The translations under genes and the position numbers were made by a program. The notes under the pieces were generated by a model. The model made no database searches and had not been told where the DNA came from. It worked only from the letters and a program-made list of their open reading frames with translations. A DNA stretch of 60,000 bases from Owenia fusiformis. Its lineage: Eukaryota > Annelida > Polychaeta > Sabellida > Oweniidae. The DNA is taken from contig CAIIXF020000010.1 of NCBI GenBank assembly GCA_903813345.2, positions 7,991,169-8,051,168 on the forward strand, written 5' to 3'. Below are positions 32,184-45,300 of the stretch, one piece after another (within the stretch, counting starts at the first letter, position 1; each line of letters begins with the position of its first letter).

Positions 32184-34075
32184 ATGGCGGGTATAAACAA
32201 ATCGCCTCATTTAAGCAAGGTAAGAATCAAAATATTTAGCATCTAAACTCAAAAGTAAAGTCTACAGCAAAAACTCCAATTTTTCCAAAAATCTCCCGCA
32301 AAAACTCTCGTTTTTCAAAAGTCTACCGCAAAAACTTCAATTTTTTTCGAAAATTTCCCGCAAAAACTCCAGTTTTTTCAATGGTTTCCCGCAAAAACTC
32401 CCGTTTTCAAAGGCCTACCGCAAAAACTCCCGTTTTTCAAAAATATCCCGCAAAAGCTATCGATTTTCAAAAGTTTACCGAAAAAAAATCTTTTTAAGAC
32501 AAAGAAACTGGAGATAATCTGCAAAATCTTCCGTAAAAACTACCGTCTACCGAATTTTGGAAAAATCTCTCGTAAAATTTTTTCATTTTAGGTTGGCAAG
32601 TAAGGGTCAAGGAATGTGAATTTGCGTTACCGTATCTTAGGTAAATGTACCCATGCATTATAACCTATAGCGTTTTGTCTCCTATTAAGAAGATACTATA
32701 GATTTGAAAGTAACCTTCACATACATATTGGATCGATTTACGCATTTATTTACCAAAATTACCATGACAATAAAACAATAGTGGTTCGGGAGCACGGATC
32801 TCTGTGCGCGAGTGGATAAATATGTTCGGGAGCGAGAAAATAATAGGTGCGCGACTAACGATTTTACGTTCGCGATGTATCATACCTGACATCATGCATG
32901 ATTGCATGATCTTATGCAATGTCCAATAAATAACTAAACGTAAATAATAATAAATGTATATTTTAGGGGCGTCAGAAGGATATCCAAGGAAGGAGGCGAC
33001 TTTTTGGGTATCGATGGATTATGCAGCGTGTTGAGCGCCGCACGCGAAGCGCAATCTAGGGGTATTTTCAAATTAGACCATCTCTGGTTCACTGTGAACA
33101 TATCACATTTCCAATAATAAAAACAAGAAAAATGTGTTTTTAGAACTAATCTTGACTTTGACTAAAATATACATTTTGCACTTATTCTTCAAACTATTTA
33201 CATACTGTATGGGTTCCCGAGAAACTATACATCTTGGTATAGAAAAAAATATAATACGAGATGACTCTTCTATGCTTGATATAGACTTTATACTGACATA
33301 GTATCATTTCTGTCATTATTACACTTTGCTCTAGAGCCCTTTCAATTCTAGGCTCGGTTTCAAATCTAAAAAATCTGGGAAAAGGGGGGGGGGGCGGTCG
33401 CCCCCAACGTCCTCCCCTTCCGACGCCAATGTATTTGCTCATGCATCCTTTTGTTGATTCACGCTCTCAAACTCCAAATATTATAGATTATAAACTTTTG
33501 ACGGACAGTTTTATCTTCAGGAAGACGATTTCAATGAGCAGTAATACAAAACTGAATTCTTAAAGATAGACCAACAATCCGGTAGATTCGTCTCGAGCCG
33601 CCATAATGCACTTATACTGGAAGGCATACGTTTACCCTCTAAGAAAAAAATGTTTAATAAGACTAAAAGCAACCCTGTCGTTTTTACGGAAAATCAAACA
33701 TTATTGTTCCATAAAAATGACAAGCTTTAATAGAACCCTCAACTTAAGTGGAGCGTTTTGTTTAAAGGTTCGTGGCACGTTTCTTGAAATTATTTATTTG
33801 AAAAAATTCATGAATCATTAAAAAATAAACATGTTTTACAGTATATGCTGAAAACCATGGAACCAGACGATGTTAAGTGCATGCTTCTTTTCATCGTTGT
33901 GATTCAAAGTGACGAACGTTTTATGCACAAAACTTTAAAAAAGTTATTAAAGGATTTAAGCCCAAGACTCAATGCATTGTTTGCTGAATCAAACCATGAA
34001 GGTGTTGTTTCCAAACCTTTGCATGACCGCGCAGCGGGAATGCAAAGTTTAGGAAACACCGCCAGAGTGGTATGA
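32184..34075 (+). CDS. Tentative two-exon gene, unrecognised 89-aa protein
   Basis: Exon 1 (32184..32219) has an ATG in good context (GCAATGGCG), encodes MAGINKSPHLSK, and ends at a consensus donor (AAG then GTAAGA). Exon 2 (33842..34075) follows an acceptor TGTTTTACAG in matching phase 0 and encodes 77 residues to a TGA at 34073. The stretch is rich in charged helices (DDVKCMLLFIVVIQSDERF, then KKLLKDLSPRLNALF) and is compositionally unlike the surrounding AT-rich DNA. A donor-like GTATGA also sits just before the stop (34070), so exon 2 could instead be internal and the gene longer. I do not recognise a family and infer no function. A tandem repeat lies in the proposed intron. Confidence 0.4.
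32265..32540 (+). repeat. Tandem repeat of about 31-33 bp, CCGCAAAAACTCCCGTTTTT
   Basis: About eight degenerate units alternate TCTACCGCAAAAACT and TTTCCCGCAAAAACT, each followed by a T-run and CAAAA. The array starts about 45 bases after the proposed donor of the tentative gene. Confidence 0.8.
32964..33432. mobile_element. GGGGCGTCAGAAGG-ended short element
   Basis: TTAGGGGCGTCAGAAGGATA at the left is mirrored approximately by CCTTCCGACGCCAATG at the right. It contains a G-run (33384-33394). There is no coding potential. Confidence 0.5.
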
Positions 34076-35093
34076 AGCAGCTACAATGCATTGATTCTTT
34101 TTCTATAAAATTGAGTCTTTTTCTATAAAATCATTTAAAAGGAACGAAATCACTAAAAGAACACATTTTCAATGAAATCTTTTGCAAGGGTGAAGTTGGC
34201 AAGTCATCAAATCCAATGGGAAAAATCCATTCATCAACATGACAACTGTTAAAGTGCGCGCCTGACCCGGTGTGAAAGAAATGATGGTCCCCCAGGGATT
34301 ATGGTCCCCTTTCTTAACGGCCCTTACTGGCCCTGAGTGTGTATAAGATAATGAAGGAAAGAGTTGTATTTAGGTCACCATATAAATCGATGGAGAGTAG
34401 GACCATAATTTGATAGGACCTCCTACCCTTTTACACCGGCTACGTAAAGCACAGAGTTTATACTGGCGGATTAGACTAGTTCATTTTTTATATGTGTGTG
34501 AAAGCTTTCTCTCATTTGCGTTTTTTCGTTTAGTACGGTTTTGTTATAATTGCCGAGGTCATATAACCGGGATAAAACAATGATTATCGTTGACTGCCCA
34601 CACACAAAACATACGTTGAGTGAACAGTGTTATTACAAACAACAGGCTTTAGAATACAAAGCGTAGTGTGATAATAAGCTGTACACTACCACTGCTGCAT
34701 GTCCATATTACTAATTTACTAGGGCTCCCAAAGAGTGGATAGGGAGGTTGTGTTTGTCACTTTTAAATTTTACATTTCAAAATTGCCATTTTACATGTCA
34801 TAATTTGTTGGTGTCATTCGTTTAGCCAATCAAAACATTGTAAAACAATAAATTGTCTGTTACGTACAATCAATTTTGTTCAGTTTTGATTAGTTGTCAG
34901 AATAAAGTTACGTTCATCTGAATCCATGTATCAAAACAAAAATCCTATTTTCACTTCAAAATACTTCAGTGAGATGAAGGCTCGGAATTGTCACATGCAA
35001 TAACTTATTGTCGTATTCGTTATTTTATCTTCTCGCGGATAGTAGCATTTAGTCGCACATTTGATGCCAGGTCACCTTGTCGCGTACCTCTTG
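34076..35093. other. Intergenic DNA, nothing recognised
   Basis: Contains a doubled GAGTCTTTTTCTATAAAAT block at 34093-34131 and no gene or element I can support. Confidence 0.4.
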
Positions 35094-36493
35094 GCAGGGG
35101 CGTAGGAAGGTGTAAATTCAACACTACGCCAAAAATCCCGCCAAAAAAATATGAAACAATTGTGTCAATATTCTATATCAAAACGCCTATATTATGCTCG
35201 TAAAACGTCATTTTATGGTAACAGAGATTTTAAGCTTGCAATATTCACAACCTAAATATGAACGGAAATACTTAAGCGATGCATTTGTATGGGCGATTGG
35301 TCATACGTATAGGTTGGCGTTTCGATTTCATATGCAAGCTTTAAATCCCCGATACCTCGCTTTTTAATGTGCTTTAAAATGTTCGAATGATTTTCATCAT
35401 TTAAAATCACCTTGGAAAGCCTATCTTTTAAATCTCGACACAAATCATTCTCATTTTGCTAATGTCTCGAACGATTGAGACGACCAATTTCCAAAAAACA
35501 AAGGTCAAATCGAGGTCAACGTGACTTAGGGGATGCCAAAAAATGTTATAAAACAAGAATCTATTATTTTTCAAATGAAAAAAAACTAGGTTATCGCTTT
35601 TCTAGAACTGAAATCAATGGAACGTGTAATTGAATAATCAGCATTTTCAAGTTGTTTTTGTCTTTAACATCCATATTTCAAAAAGTACTACCAATAACAA
35701 TTAGTGATTTAGTATGAAATTAGATAATTGTTGACTTAACTATAATTTCGTGTCTATGATTTTGCATAGCAACGGAATATAAATCGATAGTGAAATTGAA
35801 AAATTGGGGTAGGGGAGAATAAAAAAAATATACATCTAAATTTAAAGAGGTTCATCATTATAATTATATGATACCATAGTAAGCATAAGCATTACGGAAA
35901 ATGCAGAAAAAATGTCAAAGGTATTCATCAAGTAGTTTTTGAAAAAACAGTTATCCTCTCAAATTCGTGAAGAGAACGCGATTCACGAATATTTGGCGAA
36001 ATTGTATTTATAAGACAGTCAATAGTGGCTCGATTTTCATGAAATAAAGCATGTTGGTAAGGGAATTCAATCTGTTAAATGATATTTGCCAGACAGACCA
36101 ATAATGATATGGTATCCCAGGCCCGTAGCCAGGGGGGGGTTCGCAGGGTTCGGGCGAACCCCCCCCCCCTGGCCAAAAATTCTTTCAAAATCATGCAGTT
36201 TTTCACCATTTTGAGCACTTTTCAAGTGATTTTAGCCATATTTGGGGCAAAATTGTCAAATATGAACCCCCCCTGGAAATTTTTGAAAATTGAACCCCCC
36301 CTTGGCAAATCCTGGCTACGGGCCTGTATCCACAAAACATTTCTTTAGGCTAGTGTGCTCGAGATTACTTGTACAATTTATGAACAATGAGAAAATATGA
36401 CTAAAGAACATAGGAAAATTAAAAAGTCTTTTATTCTCACTTTTCAACACTACGCATTGGCGTTTTGGCGTACATTGTTCCTACGCCACTGCT
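35094..36493. mobile_element. 1.4 kb GGGGCGTAGGAA-ended element
   Basis: GGCAGGGGCGTAGGAAGGTG at the left is mirrored by TTCCTACGCCACTGCT at the right, with ACACTACGCCAAAA and CACTACGCATTGGCG just inside. A 209 bp MITE (36118-36326) is nested in it. No coding frame is seen. Confidence 0.65.
36118..36326. mobile_element. 209 bp GCCCGTAGCC-ended MITE
   Basis: The ends CAGGCCCGTAGCCAGG and CCTGGCTACGGGCCTG are perfect inverted repeats, and the sub-ends are C/G runs. TATCC occurs at both flanks, but the other copy (9048-9234) has a 10 bp duplication, so TATCC may be coincidence. Confidence 0.8.
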
Positions 36494-36957
36494 AGTTGGG
36501 GAACCTCACATTTATGTGTGTACTCATGGAAGTAAATTCCCCGGTGTAGCCGAGAGCCACAAACTTTTCAACAGGTTCGAAATGACCAATTTCTCTCATA
36601 TATACTCTAAATATTTTATTATTTAGCACCTACAAAGTATTGCTAATAACCATATGTAATTTCAATAAGGAATTTATCTGGCTACATATAAATTCAATAT
36701 CAACGCTAGCTGTTCTCTCAACACGTCCTGGCTTACCTTGTGGTGACAAACCCTGGATTTTCGCTATTTATAGTTTATCAACACCTGGACGCATGCGCAT
36801 TTTATAGTTTATCGGGCACTTTAAATAAACTAACGATCTTGCATGTGTTATTGATATTTCACACACTGTACATTATGTGAATACTCTGTTCGGATTGGCT
36901 GGAATCGGATACACCTTGCCTAGCTATATGTGGATATCATATTATGTCGATTTAAGC

Positions 36958-37697
36958 ATACATGGTGAGCTATCGATCGATCGTCTGTCCGTCTGTCTGT
37001 CAAGAATAGTGGAAGGTTTAAAAAGATTCAACATCTAGATTACTTTTGTTAATTTACCATACAACGAAGCCATGGTTCAAAGGCTCGCCTCTTCTCAATG
37101 GCCCCATTCTTATCTCGCAAATTCACTTTCTGACCATTTACTATCTAAATATAAATTAGTTCAGGTGTCCTACATTGAAAACTTCATGTCACTGTGAACA
37201 ATAGTTTATTAATAATAATTCTGTAACACAGACGGTAAAAGACAATATTGAAGCATTTTTATTCCCGGCCATTTCAAAAGCTCACTTATTTTCAAAATGG
37301 CCACAATTTTTGTGGTTTAAAATTCTCTTTTGCCCTGTATTGTAAAAACACGTGTCATTGTTAACAGTAGTTTCATGAGATATCAGAGATTTCGCTTATA
37401 AGTGAAAGCAAAACTCATGTTTATGTGTAAAGCTACTTATAAGTATAAGACTAAATTATATACATTTATTTTTAGAATGCTCACAAAAATGGCGGCCATT
37501 TTGAAAATAGGCGAGCTTTTGAACCAGGAGTCATGGGGGGGGGGGGGCTCTATATTGATGTTGAACAAAAATAACTTAAAACTGGAATCCTATAGACAAA
37601 GGTTTTACAAAAGGCCAATTGTTGACAGAGGGACGGACCGACGGACACACAGATGGACAAGTGGGTGATTGCAATAGCTCACCATGTGAGCTAATAA
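36958..37697. repeat. Inverted-ended copy of the TTTTGAACCAGGAGTCAT family
   Basis: The left end (CATGGTGAGCTATCGATCGA, then GTCTGTCCGTCTG runs) is the reverse complement of the family's right end. The right half carries ATGGCGGCCATTTTGAAAAT, GAGCTTTTGAACCAGGAGTC, GACGGACCGACGG and the end GCTCACCATGTGAGCTAATA in the forward sense. Two head-to-head copies seem fused. Confidence 0.65.
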
Positions 37698-39541
37698 AGA
37701 CAGAAGCATAGCAACGCTATTTTGAAGTTCTTGTTTCAAGTCTTTGTAAATTCAGAATGATTCTTTTGACAAAACATAACACCTGTCTTCAACTTTAGGC
37801 ATTGGGAGATTGTATTTACACATTTGAAATAATAGTTTTACTTTACAGTATTGTACATCACTATGTACATAACTTTACGTATATAAGCATGTAAAATATA
37901 ATCTGTACATTGTCAACATAATATACAATAGAAAATTAGTTAAAAGTCAACATATTGCTTTTGTTCATAAGTAAATAAAATGCTATTAATCAGTACACAT
38001 TCCTTGCATATAAGTAATTCATCAAGTGATTGTGAAGTATTTTTTATTAGGGATTACGCCCAATTGCCAACATTTGAGGAAAAAACAGAGAAAATTTTGT
38101 TTGAGGGTAAACATTGATTTTATTGCATGGAAATGTGACCTACCCTTATGTGGGTGAATCAACAAAATAAACCTCCCTGTTGACATCTGGACATTATCCT
38201 TCACCTACATTCTATCAGTACATTTGAGTTCAACTAATTTGAAGATTTAATGAATATAAGAACTAGTTTGGCTCCTGCTCTGATGGATATACATCAGGAC
38301 AGGAGCCGAAACAACACTCAAATTGTTAAAAATCATAGAAATGGGTATCACATTTTCATATATTTCATAGCTATTTTTATCAGTTGTGTCTAAATTACAA
38401 TATAAGTTATGAATATACAGAAAGCTTCTATCAGTCAGAAATGATGAACAAATATTTTCCCATCTTGTTTTATTCACTTTATACATTGTAGCACTGTGTA
38501 ATTTCAAGAGCCAATAAAATGGGAAATACCAAAACCATTAAGTATAAAACTGGTTAGAAAAAAGACGATTTAGATAACATAAAAAATCAGTTCATTACAT
38601 ACATGTGAACGGATGTCCCTAATTAACATATACAGCAACAGCAATTATAGTATCGCAGGTTTCAAAAAACAAAAGGAAATGGCAAAGACGATTAACATTA
38701 TTGTGGTGTAACGTCCTAGCATCTTCATTCACTCAGCTCCAATCAACCAGAACTTTGTGAAGATTGAGCGTTCAAATTTGCTTTTTCTTTAGTTTTTTCC
38801 CTCCTACATAATATTGAAAATCACATTTTGGGGCATTTAGAAATGAAAAGAAAATTGTTCTACTATTCAGTGCAGAAATTGTAGACAGTGGCGTAGCAAA
38901 TGAGTTTTGAGGGGAGTTTGGGAGGGTGCTCTTCCCCAAGAAAATATGAAATTCCGACTAATATGGACTAATCAAATGTAAATTATTGGCCATATTTAAA
39001 GTGTTTGGCAATTCAGTAATTTTGAAAGTACGCTATGGCGTTTTCTGCATATATGACGCTACACCATCTGTAGATGCAATATATGGAAGATGTGTAATGA
39101 GGAAAGAACTGACGAGATAGCGATGCTTGAAGTTGAATTTGGTGAACTTGAGAACCCTAATTTTCAATCATCTAGAAGACAAAAATTCAAAGTAGATTTT
39201 TTGCACAACATATTGATTCTCAATTTCAATATAACATTTACCCCATCATATGAGTAATTTAAGGGTACAGTTACATGTAACTATTTCTTACAACACTAAT
39301 ACCTAGTAAGTTATTAATACATTGAGATGGATTCTTCTCATTTTTCCTTTTTGAAGGAAGAAATCTCTTGATTTTCTTCAAGTAACTGGTCTCTTTGGCA
39401 ATTCCCGGCAAGAGTTGTTTTCAAAAAATGCTATTCACATAATACATGGTGGGAACACATTCTCCTCTTAAATACATTAAAAATATACTAAAGTAGGTTT
39501 CAATTCAAAATTGAGCTTAAATTAATCCTTTCTATAGTCTA
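37698..39541. other. AT-rich intergenic DNA
   Basis: No gene supported. A short perfect-stem hairpin (38268-38310, GGCTCCTG paired across TGATGGATATACATCA) and a lone half-end near 38887 (CAGTGGCGTAGCAAATGAG) are the only structured parts seen. Confidence 0.4.
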
Positions 39542-39698
39542 TAGTGGCGGATCCAGGAATGAACAAAATTTTGAAAAATTGAAGCCCATTTTGATAAATT
39601 GGCCAAAAATACCCTAAAAGGGCATAAAAGGCCCATTTTTGAGGCCCTGCAAAATTTTGGCCTCAAATTTTTTTTCTGCTCCCCCAGATCCGCCACTG
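39542..39698. mobile_element. 157 bp AGTGGCGGATCC-ended MITE
   Basis: TAGTGGCGGATCCAG at the left is mirrored by CAGATCCGCCACTG at the right. The interior pairs partly (AAAGGGCATAAAAGGCCC). GTCTA occurs at 39537-39541 and 39699-39703 as a possible 5 bp duplication. Confidence 0.75.
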
Positions 39699-40149
39699 GT
39701 CTAATATGAATCAAATCAATACTGAAGCGCAGTGCAGGTGTTATTTTGCCACTTGCCAGTCCAAAGTCAAAGTAATCTTTATAAAAATACTGCACATTTT
39801 CTACTGAAAAATTTTAACTTGAAAACAACTGAAAATGAAGATAATTTTGCATACACCATTCATTTATCTCATGAGGTTTCTTCAGAATAATAAGTCTATT
39901 TACATGTGACACAAAAGATTTTTTCAACAAGTAATTTTTTGTTATTATTGCTATTGTTAACAGTTTGTAATCACATGGTAAGCAGTATGTTTTAAAATAT
40001 TGTGTGAATTACTAATTGCACCAGGTAGACTGTTCATTCATGTAAGTGATAAAAATGTTCTTACAAAATGTATTTGTTTTAGGAAGGAAATAATCAGTAA
40101 GACTCAATCTCTCAATCATGGATTTTTCCCATTTCAGTAATTTTATATA

Positions 40150-41239
40150 CGAGGGGTGATCCAAAAGTCTTGGACGCCCCGCTCTAACTTTGCTATTTTC
40201 GAATATAATTGCATGAAACTTTCAGATAATAAAGATCAACATCTTAACCACTTTGTGTGTAAGTTTCAACAGAAAATAATATATTTTAGCTTTTTGGTAA
40301 ATATTTTTTAACACTGGGTCCCTGCCACCCGGAACGGTATTTGAATATAGCAAATCGCGTCACAACTGTTATAATATGGCAAATACTTTAGGTGCAGGTG
40401 CACAACCTAACACCAGTCATGATATGAGAGAATTTCCGATTTTCAATCTGAGTGTCATCTGCCATCTTCATCTTCACATATTAAGACCTACTTTTCAGCA
40501 TATTTTCCATGAATTTGAACACATCTTTCATACCACTTTACCAATGAATGGAAGACATTTATGAAATCGCCATTCCTTATGTGATACAAATGGTGCTGGA
40601 GTGCCACTCTAAACCTCATCCAATGAATAAAAAAACATTTTTTCAACCCTCCTTCTAACTTGGTGAAAAGGAAAAAATCACACAGAGCCATATCTAGACT
40701 GTATCGTGCATATGGTAGCTGCTAAAGGTCAATAATAGTGAGAATATCTTGTAGTATTCTTTGTTCCAGTTTTATTTCTTTCATGTTCTGCATTTCAGCA
40801 GCCATTTTGGAACAGAAATGATACCAGAATGAGGGTTGCTTGTCTGATGTCATTTTCTTAGAATTTGACATATATGGCCATTGTCATATGTGACAATATA
40901 TATAAAACACAATTAATTGGTTACCTAGTAACAAAGGAAGTAAACTAACATGGTTTAACATTCAAAATTCAAATAAAGTGAGTGCCCAAGACTTGCAAAA
41001 CAAGTCAAATGGCGGCAACATTTAAGGCTGAAAGTTGTCATGTGCGAATACCGTTCCGGGTGGCAGGGTCCCTATATTAAAAACCATCTAGAAAACTACA
41101 TAAAACATATCATTTCTCCATGAAATTAATACACAAAGTAGTTAAGATGTTATTCTTTATTATTGGAAAGTTTAAAGTAATTTTATCAAAAACCAACAAA
41201 ATTAGAGCAGGGCGTCCAAGACTTTTGGATCACCCCTCG
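40150..41239. mobile_element. 1.09 kb mariner-type non-autonomous element
   Basis: CGAGGGGTGATCCAAAAGTC at the left is mirrored by GACTTTTGGATCACCCCTCG at the right, with TA at 40148-40149 and 41240-41241. The inverted arms run about 190 bases to the mirrored CCCGGAACGGTATT and AATACCGTTCCGGG. The core (about 40350-41030) has no transposase. Confidence 0.88.
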
Positions 41240-41350
41240 TACTGTGTGTAAAATGGACATGATAGTATATTTTTTCAGCTATGCATACCATACATGTACA
41301 ATTTTGTACAATAATATCTGAGACTGATATGTGTACATACAATAATATCC

Positions 41351-41440
41351 ATACCAATACTGTACATGTACAGATGTACCATACCAATACTGTACATGTG
41401 CAGATGTACCATACCAATACTGTACATGTACAGATGTCCA
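41351..41440 (+). repeat. 30 bp tandem repeat, three units
   Basis: ATACCAATACTGTACATGTA starts at 41351, 41381 and 41411. Each unit also holds CAGATGTACC. The repeat yields spurious open frames on both strands. Confidence 0.85.
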
Positions 41441-41574
41441 TAATGTCACATTTATACCATAATGTCCACACTTATGATGCATAAATAACAAAACATCCAT
41501 ACCAACTGGCCAATACTTAGATAAATGCACGTACATACTTTTTGTCCTTAACCATTTCCAAAAAGGCATTAACA

Positions 41575-41643
41575 AAATGTAACCACCTGAAAGAGTGTAA
41601 CAATCTGTTACAAATAAGCCACTACTGCTTGATGGTGACATAA
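41575..41643. repeat. Short AAATGTMACCACC-ended hairpin element
   Basis: AAATGTAACCACCT at the left faces GATGGTGACATAA at the right, and TGTAACAATCTGTTACA forms an inner hairpin. It is a small relative of 18357-19113 and 50120-50320. Confidence 0.5.
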
Positions 41644-42207
41644 ATATGGCTTTGATCAGAGTGCTGACTGTGCAGCATTTTATATACACGTTTTAGATCT
41701 ATTTAACTGCACATACTGATATTACTATAACAACATTATTATACTGCATGCATCGAGAACAGGGTAAGGAATTAACATGTGCATAGAATAGATTTCCAAG
41801 GTGAGACACAATTCCAATGGTTTGTACGTCATTGCTTTTTAATTTAAAGTCATATTGCATTTCTACTCTATTTCGACAATGAATTTCGTCTTATTTTGGT
41901 TCACTATGTTCAAGTTCAATAAATACTTAATACACTATAAACTCTTGACAGTCTGAACCATTTTGCTGAGTTTGCACATTTGGTTGGCCATTTCTTCAAT
42001 AACATGTGTTTTTAAAGATTGTCCTCATTCTCAGACCATAGAGGTTGTTCTTGAAGATAATTGTACTTGATGAGGTGAGACATGTACATTTGTCCTTAGA
42101 CTGTTAAGGGCAAAGGTGCAAAGAGTTTCCTGATTTGAACCCAGAGATTGTAGACCTGTGTAATTTGTCATTGATTTAAAGAGACAATGTCTTAAGAGTT
42201 CTCTGAT

Positions 42208-42350
42208 TTAAACTGCAAATTCACCTCCAACCTCCTTCATATCAATAAAGACTTCATCCAGGTCAACATCATCAGATGGGGGGTATCGGAAAGATCGCGG
42301 GCGGATGGGGGTCGGAAGACGGCCTTTCTTCTTATTGATTGGTATTCTAC
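42208..42350 (-). CDS. MYO9: MYO9 terminal exon with stop
   Basis: The acceptor is GTTTTTCCAG. It encodes a basic stretch (INKKKGRLPTPIRPRSFR), then an acidic end (DDVDLDEVFIDMKEVGGEFAV) and TAA at 42210-42208. The last four residues, EFAV, fit a class II PDZ-ligand pattern. The intron before it is about 9.4 kb. Confidence 0.88.
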
Positions 42351-45300
42351 CTGGAAAAACAAATGGGATTATCAGAATTTGTATATAAAAGGAGTGGGAG
42401 TCTACCCTACATCATGATTCCTGAAATCTTATTGCCTTTCAATGTAACCAAGACAACATCGCAAAAAATGTTTGGATACTCTGAATTGTAATTTCATAGT
42501 ATTTTGTAAACTGAAGAAAATCTCAGAAATGCTTATAAAATGCTTGGTTTCAAATTCTACATAGTTGATAAACAACATTTTCTGGTAACATGTATAACAT
42601 TAGCACAACTGTTAAAATAGATATAATAGCACATAATAATTTTGGATTGAAAGTGCTACCATAATATATTGCTAATAATAGAATAGACAGTTTGAGAAAA
42701 GTTTATTTACAAAGAAAATTTAATAGAATATGATTCAGTTTTAACTTTGACAGTCTTCCAAATCTGATAGTTTGTTGGTCATAGCTTTCCTGTGATCACA
42801 AAATATTCCTAAAAGTATTCGTAATTAACAGTCACAAGAAATAGCTTAATTCATCAGGTTTTCTTGAGGCACTACATGAGACTGAACACATTGATTCTCA
42901 ATAGGAAGAAAATGAGATGCTTTGGTTTATGTGTTCATTAATTCCCACTATTCACGTGCCTCATAAATTAACACGCCAAAAAAATGAAACATGCCCCCTG
43001 GGGTGTAGTATCATTAGGTCTGTCATTCAATTTGAACCCATAGATCTGAACGTCTTCCAACAAACCTGAAACTAACTCAATGACCAACACAGCGTATCAG
43101 ATTTGAGGGTACAGATTCTCTTATTTAAAAAGCACAACATTATGCAAATTAAGTGCCATTCCTGTAAAGTAAGCTTCGTGTGCATGGCCAGCCAGCAAAT
43201 CAATTGCATTTGCAAAGCGCGAGCTATAAAAACATAAAAATGTTCATGTTAAGATATTACATTACTTAATCATATATTAGAAATTAAATACTGTACTTTG
43301 TTAAATTATTGCATCTCTGCCGTTACAGTCTTGGTAAAGGTTAAAGTATTAAATTATCTAACCCTACATAATAATAAAATAAAATTAAATTACATTATTA
43401 GATTTCTGCCATTATAGTCTTGCATACAGCCTCAAGGAAACATGGCCAATCAAGTAAACAAAAGGAAAGAAATGAGCTATTTCTCGAGGCTTTGAGTTAG
43501 CTAGCATTCGCTACTTCAACTATCTACTGATGGGTGACTACTTATGGCTAATTCATTTAAACATGAATAATACCCACTGTATATCACCATAGCTTTTAGC
43601 TATCACGTCAAACATACTTGTGACCTAAAAATAGTTTAATCTGTCTATTTAAGCAGTAATCAACAATGACTAGTGATCTGTTTGGTATTTCAACAAGTGG
43701 CTTTATCACTGGTGATCCACTCGATTACGCTGAAATGTCGGAACATCCGGAAGGTACGATTTTCTCGTTTCCTTATTTTACACGTTGTAGGCAGAATTCC
43801 ATTGACATTTTTTAACACAAACGTGTATCAGTATCATATGTTTAAGAAATTGTACATATTTGCGACCAAATAGTTCAGAAGACAACAGAATCGTCGATTT
43901 ACTTCCTCACTTAAGTTACATAAACGGTTTGGGTTAAAAGTGCAGATCTTAACTGATTTTCGAAAAACCGTTTATGTAACTTAAGTGAGGAAGTAAATCG
44001 ACGATTCTGTTGTCCTCTGAGCTATTTTTTCGCAAACATGTACATTTTCTAAAACATATGATACTGCTGCACGTTGTGAGAAAAAACGTCATGGGGATTC
44101 TGCCTACAACGCGTGAAATAAGGAAAAAAGAAAAATAGTGCCTTCGACGTTCCGACATTTTGTTACCAAAACGGTTCGTTTTGGTAACCAGCGTAATCGA
44201 GTGGATCACCAGTGTTTATTAAAATCGATCATGTTACAGTTGTATGATGAGTCACATGATAACTGTTAATTAACAAGCAGTTTGATCGTTATTTCAAAAT
44301 AATGAGTTCAATTTATGCAAATTACCAATGATGTAACCATGGGCTTTCGACTCCAATTGAAAGCCCATGATGTAACCAACAGCCAACAGTTGATACCAGC
44401 AAATGCTAACTTAGACTGAGTTTATTAAGGTTTTTGTGTGATTATTGAGTGGTTATTGAGGGGGCCAGCTTAAAACATTGATTTCAATCAAAAACACAAC
44501 ACTATGTGAGGGAAAGGGATACAATGTGCAACACTTTCTGTCTTTTTTGATAGGGAAAGGGATTGATTTAAAACATTATAACATACATAATGTGCATTGT
44601 TTGAACTGAATAGGGAATTAAGGGTAGGCCAAGTAAAATGGATACTAAATAAATTATGTATAAAGATACTCAAGTTGACTTGAAGTCCATGGATTAGATT
44701 TAGTTGGTTGTAAATGTCTTATAAGGTGACATTAAACGAACTCAAGATATTAGAATAACACAGGATTCAGATCTTATCTATAACAAGACAACTTAGCAAG
44801 AGGGCATAAAACATTTATTGGATGGTGCAGTTATTTCTTATAACTAAATTATATCCATAAAGTGCAGCAAGAATCAGAAAAACAAATAGAACGCATGAAA
44901 AATAATATCTCAAAATTATCCATCCTTGGGATATATCAATTAGAAAAACAGCAGCTCCAGGTAGCAAATCCCAACAAACAAACATATTTCATCAATTAAA
45001 TCACTTGTCATTTTGAATAAACCATGATGATTAATTCCTTTTGAGTAGAACCTTAATGACCATATGGCAAGAGCTTGTGAGATTTGGACAAAGTTTGATA
45101 AAGATTTTTGCATTACCAGAAAAATTAATTCTCCCAAAAATGATGGCCATTTTGAATCCAGGAGCCATCTTGAAAATTTTCTCCTTGTGCAGTGCCCTAT
45201 AGCCATAAGTAAGAGAATGTGAAATCGGAAAAAAATCTGACAACTACTAGGCACAAACATTTTGTGTACCCCAAACGACCAAAGTCGTATTTGAGTTTTG

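Noticed and set aside
41279-41689. Open frames with repeated CTCTVLVWYI on the minus strand
   Set aside because: They are produced by the 30 bp tandem repeat and its flanks.
43673-44209. Opposing open frames near 43700 and 44200
   Set aside because: Both are translations of the two arms of one foldback element.
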